Below, piece after piece: positions 20,914 through 30,731 of a DNA stretch of 64,000 nt. How positions within the stretch are numbered: position 1 is the stretch's first letter; each line of letters starts with the position of its first letter. The DNA lies in the NCBI RefSeq assembly GCF_005080965.1, contig NZ_CP034867.1:496001-560000 (forward strand), read 5' to 3'. The notes under the pieces were generated by a model. The model saw nothing but the letters and a program-made list of their open reading frames with translations, had not been told where the DNA came from and did no database searches. Source of the stretch: Buchnera aphidicola (Macrosiphum gaurae). Lineage in GTDB: Bacteria; Pseudomonadota; Gammaproteobacteria; Enterobacterales; Enterobacteriaceae. Made by a program: the position numbers and the translations under genes.

Positions 20914-22898
20914 TTTAAACCTGCTTTTTGAATATTTTTACAATACTGATTCTCAATTTTTTTTATATCTTCTACTAATAGAGTATACTCGTTATTTTCA
21001 TTGAGACTATTAATAACTAAGCTAATAATAATCGCAAAAAAAGACAAAAAACACAACCAAGTAATATGCCAAACCGCTGAAAATCCAAATAATGATGCAA
21101 AAATACTAATTAAAAAACCTAAGCTTGTATTTCTAGGCATATGAATTTCATCATAATTAATATTTTCTGTTTTTCCCCTATGATTTTCTGTTTTTTTGTT
21201 TTCCCAAAAATCGTCTCTATCTTTAACTATAGGAATAATCGCAAAATTATATAGTGGAGCAGGTGAAGAAGTAGACCACTCTAAAGTTCTGCCATCCCAA
21301 GGATCACCAGTTAAATCTAAATTATCTCGCCGATCTCTTACTGAAACATAAAATTGAATTATTTGGCATATAATTCCAATTCCAATAAAACAGGCGCCAA
21401 TAGCAGCAACAGATAATAAAAAATGAAATTCAGAATCAATATTCTGACTTAAACGACGAGTCATTCCCATTAATCCTAAAAAATATAAAGGCATAAAAGC
21501 GAGAAAAAAACCTATAATCCAAAACCAAAAAGCTCGTTTTCCCCATATCTCATTCAAGATAAATCCAAATAATTTAGGGAACCAATAATTAATTCCAGCA
21601 AAACATCCAAAAACTACTCCCCCAATTATTACATTATGAAAGTGTGCAACTAAAAATAAACTATTATGTAAAATAAAATCAGCTGGAGGAACGGATAATA
21701 ATACACCAGTCATTCCACCGATAGAAAATGTTACTAAAAAACCCAAAGTCCATAACATAGAGGAATGAATATAAACACGACCTTGATACATTGTAAATAA
21801 CCAATTAAAAATTTTTACACCAGTAGGAATTGCTATAATCATAGTAGTAATTCCAAAAAAAGAGTTTATGTTTGCTCCTGCTCCCATAGTAAAAAAATGA
21901 TGTAGCCATACAATAAAAGATAAAACCGTAATAGATAATGTAGCCCATACTAAGGAAACGTATCCAAATAAGCGTTTTTTAGAAAAAGTTGCTACTACTT
22001 CTGAAAAAACACCAAATACTGGTAGTACTAAAATATAAACTTCTGGGTGACCCCAAATCCATATCAAATTAACATACATCATTGCATTTCCACCTAAATC
22101 ATTAGTAAAAAAATGGAAATTAAAATAACGATCTAAAGTTAACAATACAAGAGTAACAGTTAAAACTGGGAAAGAAATAACAATAAGAACATTAGTACAC
22201 AAAGAAGCCCAAGTAAAAACAGGCATTTTAAAAAAAGACATGCCCGGTGCTCTCATTTTTAAAATTGTCACTAAAAAATTAACACCTGTTAATGTTGTGC
22301 CAATACCAGCAATTTGCAAACTCCAAATCCAATAATCTACTCCTACACCTGGACTGTATTTTATGCCAGACAATGGAGGATAAGCCAACCAACCTGTTTG
22401 AGCAAATTCCCCTACCCCTAAAGATAAAGTTAGCAGTAAAGAACCACTAACGTTTAACCAAAAACTTAGATTATTAAGAAATGGAAATGCTACATCACGA
22501 GCCCCAATTTGTAATGGTATTACTAAATTCATCAAACCAATTACAAGAGGCATAGCTACAAAGAAAATCATTATCACACCATGAGCCGTAAATATTTGAT
22601 CATAATGATGTGGGGGCAAAAATCCTTTTAATCCTGTTGATGCGATAACTTGTTGAGTACGCATTAATATGGCATCAACGAAACCACGAAATAACATAAT
22701 AAATGCTAGTATTCCATACATAACAGATATTTTTTTATGATCAACTGTAGTAAACCATTCAGACCATAGATATTGCCATTTTTTATAATAAGTAATAGTT
22801 GATGCAACACATAACCCAATAAGAATAATGGCACTATAAGTAAACATTATGATTGGTTCATGAAATGGTATAACATCAAATGTCAATTTTCCAAACAT
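20910..22898 (-). CDS. cyoB: Cytochrome bo ubiquinol oxidase subunit I CyoB
   Basis: CyoB is the catalytic heme-copper subunit that reduces oxygen to water and pumps protons. The 662 residues equal E. coli (663). Heme and CuB ligands are visible: [10 protein letters not shown] (low-spin heme His), [12 protein letters not shown] (CuB His and cross-linked Tyr), WLHHFFTMG (two CuB His) and [12 protein letters not shown] (heme His pair). It lies four bases after cyoA. This is one of the most conserved proteins in the window and indicates aerobic respiration. Confidence 0.98.
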   Translation of the reverse strand: MFGKLTFDVIPFHEPIIMFTYSAIILIGLCVASTITYYKKWQYLWSEWFTTVDHKKISVMYGILAFIMLFRGFVDAILMRTQQVIASTGLKGFLPPHHYDQIFTAHGVIMIFFVAMPLVIGLMNLVIPLQIGARDVAFPFLNNLSFWLNVSGSLLLTLSLGVGEFAQTGWLAYPPLSGIKYSPGVGVDYWIWSLQIAGIGTTLTGVNFLVTILKMRAPGMSFFKMPVFTWASLCTNVLIVISFPVLTVTLVLLTLDRYFNFHFFTNDLGGNAMMYVNLIWIWGHPEVYILVLPVFGVFSEVVATFSKKRLFGYVSLVWATLSITVLSFIVWLHHFFTMGAGANINSFFGITTMIIAIPTGVKIFNWLFTMYQGRVYIHSSMLWTLGFLVTFSIGGMTGVLLSVPPADFILHNSLFLVAHFHNVIIGGVVFGCFAGINYWFPKLFGFILNEIWGKRAFWFWIIGFFLAFMPLYFLGLMGMTRRLSQNIDSEFHFLLSVAAIGACFIGIGIICQIIQFYVSVRDRRDNLDLTGDPWDGRTLEWSTSSPAPLYNFAIIPIVKDRDDFWENKKTENHRGKTENINYDEIHMPRNTSLGFLISIFASLFGFSAVWHITWLCFLSFFAIIISLVINSLNENNEYTLLVEDIKKIENQYCKNIQKAGLK

Positions 22899-22902
22899 TA
22901 TT

Positions 22903-23823
22903 CTATGTCTCCACGTTAGAATTTTTTTTCATGACTTTGTGAGTAATATTTTTATCTAATATTTTAAAATTTTTCATAGAATATTGATTTATAATTTGAT
23001 TAAATAAATTTCTTTTAACATTAGAAAAATATTCTAGTGAATAATTTTCATTCGGAATAGATATCGTATTAAAAAATTTTTTTGTGTTTAATTTTATGCC
23101 TGATCTTTTGATTTTTTTTATCCAGTCTATAAAAATTGAATTTTTTGAAACAGATATAGCAGTAAATTTCATGTTAGAAAAACCTTTACCGCTATAATTA
23201 GATGATATGCCTTTATATTTGCCTGGATTATTAGCAATTAAATTTAATTTTGTTGTCATTCCTGGCATAGCATATACTTGACTTCCCAAAGACGGAATAA
23301 AAAAAGCATTCATAACAGAATTCGAAGTAATATGAAAAATTACAGGTCTATTAACAGGAAACATAATTTCGTTAATAGTTGCAATATTGTAATCTGGATA
23401 AATAAATAACCACCTCCAATCTAATGCAACTGCATCTATTTTTATAGGTTTGTTGAAAGAGATTATAGGTTTTTTTGGTTCTAATTTATGACAGTAATTC
23501 CAAGATAAAAAAGCTAAAAAAGAAACTATTATAATTGGAATAGTCCATACTACTATTTCTATTTTTTTTGAATCAGACCAATTGGGTTTATATATCTGAT
23601 TTACATTAGTTGAACGATACTTAAAAGAAAAATATATAGTCATAAATATCACAGGAACAATGATAAACAACATCAGTATAAAAGATATTAGTATTAGTGA
23701 ACATTCTTCTATAGCAATTTTCCCTTGAGGATTTAATAATAAACCATTACAACCATTTAGAAAAACAAATATTAATATTAATGATAATATTTTAAAAAAA
23801 TTATTATAATTTAAAGATGTCAT
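22903..23823 (-). CDS. cyoA: Cytochrome bo ubiquinol oxidase subunit II CyoA
   Basis: CyoA is subunit II of the quinol oxidase. A hydrophobic signal ends in the lipobox LNGC, so it is probably a lipoprotein, followed by two further membrane helices and a periplasmic cupredoxin-like domain ([48 protein letters not shown]). As expected for a quinol oxidase the CuA cysteines are missing. It has 306 residues (E. coli 315). It heads the cyo operon, divergent from bolA across 268 bases. Confidence 0.95.
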   Translation of the reverse strand: MTSLNYNNFFKILSLILIFVFLNGCNGLLLNPQGKIAIEECSLILISFILMLFIIVPVIFMTIYFSFKYRSTNVNQIYKPNWSDSKKIEIVVWTIPIIIVSFLAFLSWNYCHKLEPKKPIISFNKPIKIDAVALDWRWLFIYPDYNIATINEIMFPVNRPVIFHITSNSVMNAFFIPSLGSQVYAMPGMTTKLNLIANNPGKYKGISSNYSGKGFSNMKFTAISVSKNSIFIDWIKKIKRSGIKLNTKKFFNTISIPNENYSLEYFSNVKRNLFNQIINQYSMKNFKILDKNITHKVMKKNSNVET

Positions 23824-24020
23824 TCAAAAACCTCAAAAATAATATGATTTTTTATTTAAGAAAACTTTTAAATACTATTTTTATTAATAATCTTTATTTG
23901 AGAATTATTCTTTTATCAAAAAGTAATAATTTTTGAAATAATTGAATTATTTTTTAAAAATTGATAAAATTTAAAATCAAAAGTGTTTTTAAAAATTTAT
24001 TTTATAAAAAGTATAATATA

Positions 24021-24038
24021 ATACTGTTTATACAGTAT
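24021..24038. promoter_or_regulatory. Perfect 7-bp inverted repeat upstream of bolA
   Basis: ATACTGT (24021-24027) and ACAGTAT (24032-24038) flank TTAT in the divergent cyoA-bolA region, about 54 bases before the bolA start. It could be an operator or an RNA hairpin in the bolA leader. The rest of the 268-base region is AT-rich without a clear promoter. Function unknown. Confidence 0.35.
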
Positions 24039-24091
24039 AAAAGTATTTTTTATGATTTTTTTTATTAGTAAATAGGGCATAATATTAATTA

Positions 24092-24397
24092 ATGACTCTC
24101 GAAAAAATAAAAAAATGTTTAATGTCTAAAATGAAGATAAATTTTATTGAAATTTATGATGATAGTTCTTGTCACAATTATACAGAGAAAGGCATTACAC
24201 ATATAAGAATAATTATCATTAGCAATGATTTTATTGATCACAAATTAATCGACAGACACCGCATAATTTTTTCAATATTATCAGATAAAATTAAAAAGAA
24301 AATATATTCATTAACATTAAATACTTACACTCTCGACGAATGGAAAAACAAAAAATCTAAAATAAATAACAATACTAAATGTTTTAAAAAAAAATAA
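24092..24397 (+). CDS. bolA: BolA family protein
   Basis: BolA proteins pair with monothiol glutaredoxins in iron-sulfur trafficking and, in E. coli, influence envelope genes. The 101-residue protein (E. coli 105) keeps LIDRHRIIFSIL, matching the E. coli LNRHRMIYSTL signature, and LTLNTYTLDEWK near the end. The C terminus is degenerate and Lys-rich. The neighbourhood bolA-tig-clpP-clpX-lon is the E. coli order. Confidence 0.92.
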   Translation: MTLEKIKKCLMSKMKINFIEIYDDSSCHNYTEKGITHIRIIIISNDFIDHKLIDRHRIIFSILSDKIKKKIYSLTLNTYTLDEWKNKKSKINNNTKCFKKK

Positions 24398-24600
24398 AAC
24401 TTTATCAGTTTCATAAAGAAATTTTATAAATTTAATTATTCAAATTTTTTTTAAAAATTTATATTCGAAATGCTTTAAAAAATATATTTTTATGAAAAAA
24501 TATTTTTTATAAAAAATTAATTTAAGTATAAATAGAATATTTAAAATATTATGTTAAATATTAAAATAAACTGATAAAAGTAATCGTTTGAGGTAATAAG

Positions 24601-25932
24601 ATGAAATTTTTTATGGAAAAAAATAAAGATGCGGGTCATCGTGTTACAATTAAGATTCCAAAAACAACAGTTAATAATTCTCTTCTGAAAGAATTTATAA
24701 AAATTAATAAGACAACTAAAATTGATGGATTTAGAAAAGGGAGAGCTCCTATTAAAGTTATACAAGAAAAATATGGAAATTCTGTTTATTATGATATATT
24801 TAAACAACTAATGCAAAAATTTTTTTATGAATTTATAAACAAAGAACAAATAAAAATTATTGGTTCTCCAAAATTTTACATGCATCAAAATGAAGAAAAA
24901 GAAAAAGAACATTTCGAATATTCTGTAATCTACGAACTATATCCTCAATTTCAATTAAAAAATATAAAACAAATAAAAGTAAATAAAATCAATGTAAAAA
25001 TAACAGATCAAGATATTCAAAATAATATAGAAAAATATAAAACAAAAAAAAATATTTGGAATACAGTCAATAAAATTATTAAATCACATGATCGTGTAAC
25101 AATTAGTTATTGCATCTATGAAAAAAATAAGAAAATAAAAGAATTTAATACAGAAAAAATCACTTTCATAGTATCTCAAAATACATTGATACCTGAATTA
25201 AATCATAAAATAATCAATCATTTTATAAATGATATTATTTTTTTAAAAATTAAATTTCATGCATTTCATCCAGAAAAAGAACTTCAAGATAAAGATATAA
25301 CGTTTAAAATCAAAATTATTAAAGTTGAAAAAAAACAAGAAATAGAAACAGAAAATAGCAATGAAAAAAATGTTACAGAAAAAAAATTAACTCAATCATA
25401 TTACCAAACTATAAAAAATAATATTTATTCTCAAATAAACGTCATAACTGAAAAATATTTAGAGGATCAGATCATAGAAAAAATAATTAAAAAAAACATT
25501 ATATTAATACCTCCACTTTTATTTCAAGAAGAAAGAAAAATTTTATACAAACATCATAAAAAAAAATATAAAGAAGAAAATTCTAATATCTTAGAAAAAA
25601 AATACCATTTTGATCTTAATTCACAAGTCAGAAAAAAAATATACATTCGAATGATAGTAGAAAAAATTATTTCTGATAATCAATTGGTTTCAGACGAAAA
25701 AAACATACAACAATTAATCAAAAAAATATCCTTACACTATAAAAAACCAGTAGAAATTATTAATTTATACAATAAAAATCAAAATATACAAAATACTATA
25801 AGAAATATAGAATTAGAAAGCCAAGCTATGTTTTTTTTGAAAAACAACATTCAAATTGAAAAAAAATATTGGACTTTTGATCAATTTATAACTTATAACG
25901 AGAGAAATTGTGAAGAATTAATTCTAAAATGA
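24601..25932 (+). CDS. tig: Trigger factor (ribosome-associated chaperone) with degenerate PPIase domain
   Basis: Trigger factor binds the ribosome near L23 and shields nascent chains. The N-terminal ribosome-binding domain is clear, with the signature KIDGFRKGRAPIKVI. Length is 443 residues (E. coli 432). The middle FKBP-type peptidyl-prolyl isomerase domain is eroded: the E. coli segment MIPGFEDGIKG is LIPELNHKIIN here, so conserved Gly and Phe residues of the active site are lost. The chaperone arms are Lys- and Ile-rich but recognisable. GAGGT lies upstream of the ATG. Probably a chaperone without isomerase activity. Confidence 0.93.
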   Translation: MKFFMEKNKDAGHRVTIKIPKTTVNNSLLKEFIKINKTTKIDGFRKGRAPIKVIQEKYGNSVYYDIFKQLMQKFFYEFINKEQIKIIGSPKFYMHQNEEKEKEHFEYSVIYELYPQFQLKNIKQIKVNKINVKITDQDIQNNIEKYKTKKNIWNTVNKIIKSHDRVTISYCIYEKNKKIKEFNTEKITFIVSQNTLIPELNHKIINHFINDIIFLKIKFHAFHPEKELQDKDITFKIKIIKVEKKQEIETENSNEKNVTEKKLTQSYYQTIKNNIYSQINVITEKYLEDQIIEKIIKKNIILIPPLLFQEERKILYKHHKKKYKEENSNILEKKYHFDLNSQVRKKIYIRMIVEKIISDNQLVSDEKNIQQLIKKISLHYKKPVEIINLYNKNQNIQNTIRNIELESQAMFFLKNNIQIEKKYWTFDQFITYNERNCEELILK

Positions 25933-26062
25933 TGCTGTATTATAATAATATACATTTCTCTAGTATATTAATTTTTAATTATAGTTATTCAAAAAAATAA
26001 ATCATAAAAATGTAATATTAATTATTTAAAATAATATTGAATATATTCAGGAATAGGTACAT

Positions 26063-26674
26063 ATGTTATACAATAATAATAAGAACTCGCACAGCACGTT
26101 AATTCCGATGGTGATAGAACAACATTCTAGAGGAGAACGTTCATATGATATATATTCAAGATTATTAAAAGAACGAATAATTTTTATGGTAGGAACCATC
26201 GAAGATAACATGGCTAATAATATTGTAGCACAAATATTATTTTTAGAATCTGAAAATCCTGAAAAAGATATATTTTTATATATCAATTCCCCAGGAGGCA
26301 TTATTACTTCAGGTATGTCTATTTATGACACTATGCAATTTGTTAAACCAGAAATTAGTACCATTTGTATAGGTCAAGCATGTTCAATGGCTGCTTTATT
26401 ATTAACATCTGGAACTAAAGGAAAAAGATTTTGTCTACCTAATTCAAAAGTTATGATTCATCAACCATTAGGTGGATATCAAGGACAAGCTTCCGATATT
26501 GCTATTCATGCTCGAGAAATAATGGAAATGAAAAAACGATTAAATAAATTAATGTCATTCCATACCGGACAATCTATTAAAAAAATAAATAAAGACACAG
26601 AACGTGATTGTTTTTTATCAGCAAATGAATGTATTCAATACGGACTGATTGACTTTATTTTAACTAAACGTTAA
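26063..26674 (+). CDS. clpP: ATP-dependent Clp protease proteolytic subunit ClpP
   Basis: ClpP forms the tetradecameric serine protease chamber used with ClpX. It has 203 residues (E. coli 207). The catalytic triad is visible: Ser108 in [10 protein letters not shown], His133 in MIHQPLGG and Asp182 in [26 protein letters not shown] is typical. clpX follows 97 bases later on the same strand. Confidence 0.97.
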   Translation: MLYNNNKNSHSTLIPMVIEQHSRGERSYDIYSRLLKERIIFMVGTIEDNMANNIVAQILFLESENPEKDIFLYINSPGGIITSGMSIYDTMQFVKPEISTICIGQACSMAALLLTSGTKGKRFCLPNSKVMIHQPLGGYQGQASDIAIHAREIMEMKKRLNKLMSFHTGQSIKKINKDTERDCFLSANECIQYGLIDFILTKR

Positions 26675-26771
26675 TAAGAAAATTAAATTAATAAATTTTT
26701 TACAACACATTTCGTAAAAATATATAGAATCTATTTACTCAAGAATATAAAATGTGCGAAAAGAGGTAAAT

Positions 26772-28058
26772 ATGACAGATAAGAGTAAAGAAAATTCTAA
26801 AAAGCTTCTTTATTGTTCTTTTTGCGGAAAAAATCAAAAAGAAGTACAAAAGTTAATAGCTGGACCAAAAGTACACATATGTGATGAATGTATTAGATTA
26901 TGTAATGACATTATTACTGAAGAAATACTAAAACACAAAACACATGACACTGAAAATAAGATAAATTATTTACCAACACCCTATGAAATCAAAAAACATC
27001 TTGATAATTATGTAATTGGACAAGAACATACAAAAAAGGTTTTGTCTGTTGCAGTTTATAATCATTATAAACGTCTTTACAATTTTAATAAAAATAAAGA
27101 TTCAGTTGAGTTAGGTAAAAGCAATGTTTTATTAATAGGACCAACAGGTAGTGGAAAAACATTGTTGGCACAAACATTAGCTAAATTACTAGATGTTCCA
27201 TTTACCATTGCAGATGCCACCACTTTAACTGAAGCTGGATATGTAGGAGAAGACGTTGAAAATGTAGTACAGAAATTATTACAAACATGTAAATACAATG
27301 TAAAAAGAGCAGAATTAGGTATTATTTATATAGATGAAATAGATAAAATAGCAAGAAAATCTGATAATCCTTCTATTACTAGGGATGTTTCCGGAGAAGG
27401 AGTACAACAAGCTTTATTAAAGTTAATTGAAGGAACGTTAGCTTCAATTCCTCCTCAAGGAGGACGAAAACATCCACAACAAGAATTTTTACAAGTTAAT
27501 ACTTCTAATATTTTATTTATATGTGCTGGTGCATTTTCAGAATTATCTAAAATTATTTCTAAAAGAATTGACACAGGAACAGAAATCGGTTTTAACGCTA
27601 ATGTTAAAGGAAAAAAACAAAAAATATCAGAAGATTTTTTATTAAAAAAAGTGGAACCTGAAGATTTAATAAAATTCGGATTAATTCCAGAGTTCATTAG
27701 TCGTTTACCAATAATAACTATATTAAATAAATTAACTGAAGATGCATTAGTGAACATATTATGCAAACCTAAAAATGCTTTAATTAAACAATATCAAACA
27801 TTATTTAAATTAGAAAAAGTACAGTTAGAATTTAATGAAGAATCTATTCGAGCTATTGCAAGAAAAGCTACGCATAAAAAAACAGGTGCTAGAGGATTGC
27901 GATCTATTCTTGAAGATATACTACTTAATATAATGTACGAGTTACCATCTATGGTAAATATAGAAAAAGTATTAATTAATGAGTCTGTTATCAACGCTAA
28001 TTCATTACCAAAAATAATATATGGAAAGAACAAATCAAAAAAAGCATCAGGTGAATAA
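26772..28058 (+). CDS. clpX: ATP-dependent Clp protease ATP-binding subunit ClpX
   Basis: ClpX is the AAA+ unfoldase that feeds substrates to ClpP. It has an N-terminal C4 zinc domain (CSFCGK...ICDECIRLC), Walker [13 protein letters not shown], Walker [12 protein letters not shown], the pore-region GRKHPQQEF and sensor 2 GARGLRS. From the ATG at 26772, preceded by AGAGG, it has 428 residues (E. coli 424) and begins MTDK like E. coli. An upstream GTG at 26754 is unlikely. Confidence 0.97.
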   Translation: MTDKSKENSKKLLYCSFCGKNQKEVQKLIAGPKVHICDECIRLCNDIITEEILKHKTHDTENKINYLPTPYEIKKHLDNYVIGQEHTKKVLSVAVYNHYKRLYNFNKNKDSVELGKSNVLLIGPTGSGKTLLAQTLAKLLDVPFTIADATTLTEAGYVGEDVENVVQKLLQTCKYNVKRAELGIIYIDEIDKIARKSDNPSITRDVSGEGVQQALLKLIEGTLASIPPQGGRKHPQQEFLQVNTSNILFICAGAFSELSKIISKRIDTGTEIGFNANVKGKKQKISEDFLLKKVEPEDLIKFGLIPEFISRLPIITILNKLTEDALVNILCKPKNALIKQYQTLFKLEKVQLEFNEESIRAIARKATHKKTGARGLRSILEDILLNIMYELPSMVNIEKVLINESVINANSLPKIIYGKNKSKKASGE

Positions 28059-28081
28059 AAATAAGACATCCGATGATCTAG

Positions 28082-28108
28082 AAAATAAAAGCAATTAACT
28101 TTTATTTT
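28082..28108 (+). terminator. Probable terminator after clpX
   Basis: Arms AAAATAAAAG (28082-28091) and CTTTTATTTT (28099-28108) form a perfect ten-pair stem with a seven-base loop, 23 bases after the clpX stop. The right arm is itself U-rich. G-C content is low, as in other hairpins of this genome. Confidence 0.5.
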
Positions 28109-28170
28109 GTCAAACGCTTACCATTAAACGTCAAGCGACCATTCCGATATACTTGGCTGATTATAGGTGT

Positions 28171-28199
28171 AACTGCATGTTTTATTATATCGTGCAGTT
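28171..28199 (+). terminator. Second hairpin with U run upstream of lon
   Basis: AACTGCA (28171-28177) pairs with TGCAGTT (28193-28199), and the right arm runs into a stretch of T. It lies 45 bases before the lon start, after the clpX hairpin. It could be a second terminator or an element of the lon leader. Confidence 0.4.
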
Positions 28200-28244
28200 T
28201 TTAAATATTATAAATATCGGGAAATTCAACTAAGAGAGAGCTCT

Positions 28245-30578
28245 ATGAATTCTGAGCGTTCTGAACGCATTACAATCCCTGTCTTACCATTAAGAGATGT
28301 AGTTATATATCCACATATGGTAATTCCATTATTTGTAGGTCGTAAAAAATCAATTAAATGTATTGAAACGTCTATGAATAATGATAAAAAAATTATGTTA
28401 ATTGCACAAAAAGAAGCATCTAAAGATGAACCTGATACAAATGATTTATTTAATATAGGAACTATTAGTTCAATTTTACAAATGTTAAAATTGCCAGATG
28501 GTACAGTTAAAGTATTAATAGAAGGTTTACAACGTGCCTGCATTAAAAATTTAACAAGTAATGGGCAACATTTCATTGCAGAAGTAGAATTAATGATTTC
28601 TCCTACTATTGTAGACAAAGAACAAGAAGTATTAATTCGAACAACAATCAGTCAGTTTGAAGCTTATATTAAGTTGAACAAAAAAATTCCATCAGAAATA
28701 TTAAATACTCTTAATAATATAAAAAGTTCAGAAAAATTAGCAGATACTATTGCTGCTCATATGCCATTAAAATTAAATGATAAACAATCAATTCTAGAAA
28801 TACGCAATATAAATGAAAGATTAGAGTTTTTAATGGCTATTATGGAAACTGAAATAGATTTACTACAAGTTGAAAAAAGAATTAGAAATCGTGTTAAAAA
28901 ACAAATGGAAAAAAGTCAAAGAGAATATTATTTAAACGAACAAATAAAAGCTATTCAAAAAGAACTTGGTGACATGGATGAAATCCCAGATGAAAATAAA
29001 ATATTAAAACGCAAAATTAAAGCATCTAAAATGCCTAAAGAAGCGAAAGAAAAAACTGAATCAGAGCTTCAAAAATTAAAAATGATGTCACCTATGTCAG
29101 CAGAAGCAACTGTTGTACGTAGCTATATTGATTGGATGATACAAGTACCTTGGCATATTAGAACTAAAATAAAAAAAGATATTCAAAATGCTAAAAAAAT
29201 TCTTGATATTGATCATTTTGGTCTTGAAAAAGTCAAAGACAGAATATTAGAATATTTAGCCGTACAAAGTCGTAAAAATAAAATAAAAGGTCCTATTTTA
29301 TGCTTAATTGGTCCTCCCGGTGTAGGAAAAACATCACTGGGAAAATCTATTGCAAGATCTACAGGACGAAAATACGTAAGAATGGCTTTAGGAGGAATAA
29401 GAGACGAAGCAGAAATTAGAGGACACAGACGTACATATATAGGTTCTATGCCTGGAAAAATAATTCAAAAAATGGCTAAAGCAAAAGTTAAAAATCCTTT
29501 ATTTTTGTTAGACGAGATTGATAAAATGTCTCGTGATATAAGAGTAGATCCAGCATCTGCTTTATTAGAAGTATTAGATCCAGAACAAAATATGACTTTT
29601 AATGATCATTATTTAGAAGTAGACTATGATCTTTCTGATGTAATGTTTGTTGCTACATCAAATTCAATGAACATACCTGCACCATTGCTTGATCGTATGG
29701 AAATTATTCGTCTTTCTGGTTATACTGAAAATGAAAAACTAAATATAGCAAAAAGGTATTTATATCCAAAACAAATAGAAAGAAATGCACTAAAAGAAAA
29801 TGAAATAACAATTACTGATTGCGCAATAATTAGTATTATTCAATATTATACTCGTGAAGCAGGTGTTCGAAGTTTAGAACGTGAAATTTCTAAAATATGT
29901 CGAAAAGTAGTAAAAAATTTAATATTAGATAAATCTTTAAAATATATTGAAATAAATAAAGAAAACTTAAAAAAATTTCTAGGAATCAAACGTTTCGATT
30001 ATGGAAGAATTCACAGTACCAATCAAATTGGTCAGGTAATTGGATTAGCCTGGACTGAAGTAGGTGGAGAATTACTTACAATTGAAACAGCATGTATATC
30101 AGGAAAAGGTAAACTTACATATACAGGTTCTTTAGGCGAAGTTATGCAAGAATCGATTCAAGCTGCATTAACTGTAGTTCGCTCTCAAGCTGATAAATTA
30201 GGAATTAAGAAAGATTTTCATGAAAAACACGATATTCATGTTCATGTTCCCGAAGGGGCAACTCCAAAAGATGGACCAAGTGCAGGTGTAGCTATGTGTA
30301 CAGCTATAGTTTCATCATTAACAAAAAATCCTGTTAAATCTAATGTCGCTATGACAGGCGAAATAACGCTACGTGGGCAGGTCTTACCTATTGGAGGATT
30401 AAAAGAAAAATTATTAGCGGCACATCGAGGGGGAATTAAAAAAGTACTAATACCTTATGAAAACAAACGTGATCTAGAAGAAATACCTCAAAATATTATT
30501 GAAGGATTAAAGATATATCCAGTAAAAAAAATTGAAGAAGTTTTAAACTTAGCATTAAAAAATAAACCTTATATTTAA
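28245..30578 (+). CDS. lon: ATP-dependent protease Lon
   Basis: Lon degrades misfolded and short-lived regulatory proteins. It has 777 residues (E. coli 784) and all domains: the N-terminal substrate domain (PVLPLRDVVIYPHMVIPLF), a coiled linker, AAA+ Walker A GPPGVGKTSLGKS and Walker B FLLDEIDKM, and a C-terminal Ser-Lys protease domain with the nucleophile in PKDGPSAGVAM and Lys in GGLKEKLLAAHRGG. The ATG follows a GAGAG Shine-Dalgarno. In E. coli hupB lies between lon and ppiD; here it is absent. Confidence 0.98.
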   Translation: MNSERSERITIPVLPLRDVVIYPHMVIPLFVGRKKSIKCIETSMNNDKKIMLIAQKEASKDEPDTNDLFNIGTISSILQMLKLPDGTVKVLIEGLQRACIKNLTSNGQHFIAEVELMISPTIVDKEQEVLIRTTISQFEAYIKLNKKIPSEILNTLNNIKSSEKLADTIAAHMPLKLNDKQSILEIRNINERLEFLMAIMETEIDLLQVEKRIRNRVKKQMEKSQREYYLNEQIKAIQKELGDMDEIPDENKILKRKIKASKMPKEAKEKTESELQKLKMMSPMSAEATVVRSYIDWMIQVPWHIRTKIKKDIQNAKKILDIDHFGLEKVKDRILEYLAVQSRKNKIKGPILCLIGPPGVGKTSLGKSIARSTGRKYVRMALGGIRDEAEIRGHRRTYIGSMPGKIIQKMAKAKVKNPLFLLDEIDKMSRDIRVDPASALLEVLDPEQNMTFNDHYLEVDYDLSDVMFVATSNSMNIPAPLLDRMEIIRLSGYTENEKLNIAKRYLYPKQIERNALKENEITITDCAIISIIQYYTREAGVRSLEREISKICRKVVKNLILDKSLKYIEINKENLKKFLGIKRFDYGRIHSTNQIGQVIGLAWTEVGGELLTIETACISGKGKLTYTGSLGEVMQESIQAALTVVRSQADKLGIKKDFHEKHDIHVHVPEGATPKDGPSAGVAMCTAIVSSLTKNPVKSNVAMTGEITLRGQVLPIGGLKEKLLAAHRGGIKKVLIPYENKRDLEEIPQNIIEGLKIYPVKKIEEVLNLALKNKPYI

Positions 30579-30636
30579 ATATAGAAAAACATATTTTGAT
30601 AGAGAAAAATAATATTCTATAGATAAAATAAAACTT

Positions 30637-30658
30637 GGCTGACAAAAAATTGTCAGCC
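30637..30658 (+). terminator. Rho-independent terminator after lon
   Basis: GGCTGAC (30637-30643) and GTCAGCC (30652-30658) form a perfect GC-containing seven-pair stem with an eight-base loop, followed by TTTATATTT. It is 58 bases after the lon stop and is one of the most classical terminators of the window. Confidence 0.8.
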
Positions 30659-30731
30659 TTTATATTTAAGTCTAACCATAAAAATATTTTCTACTTTACT
30701 TGATATTAAAAATATCTGGGACCGTCATATC

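Noticed and set aside
24021..24038. LexA (SOS) box upstream of bolA
   Set aside because: The half sites CTGT and ACAG are separated by four bases; LexA requires eight. LexA itself is not expected in Buchnera.
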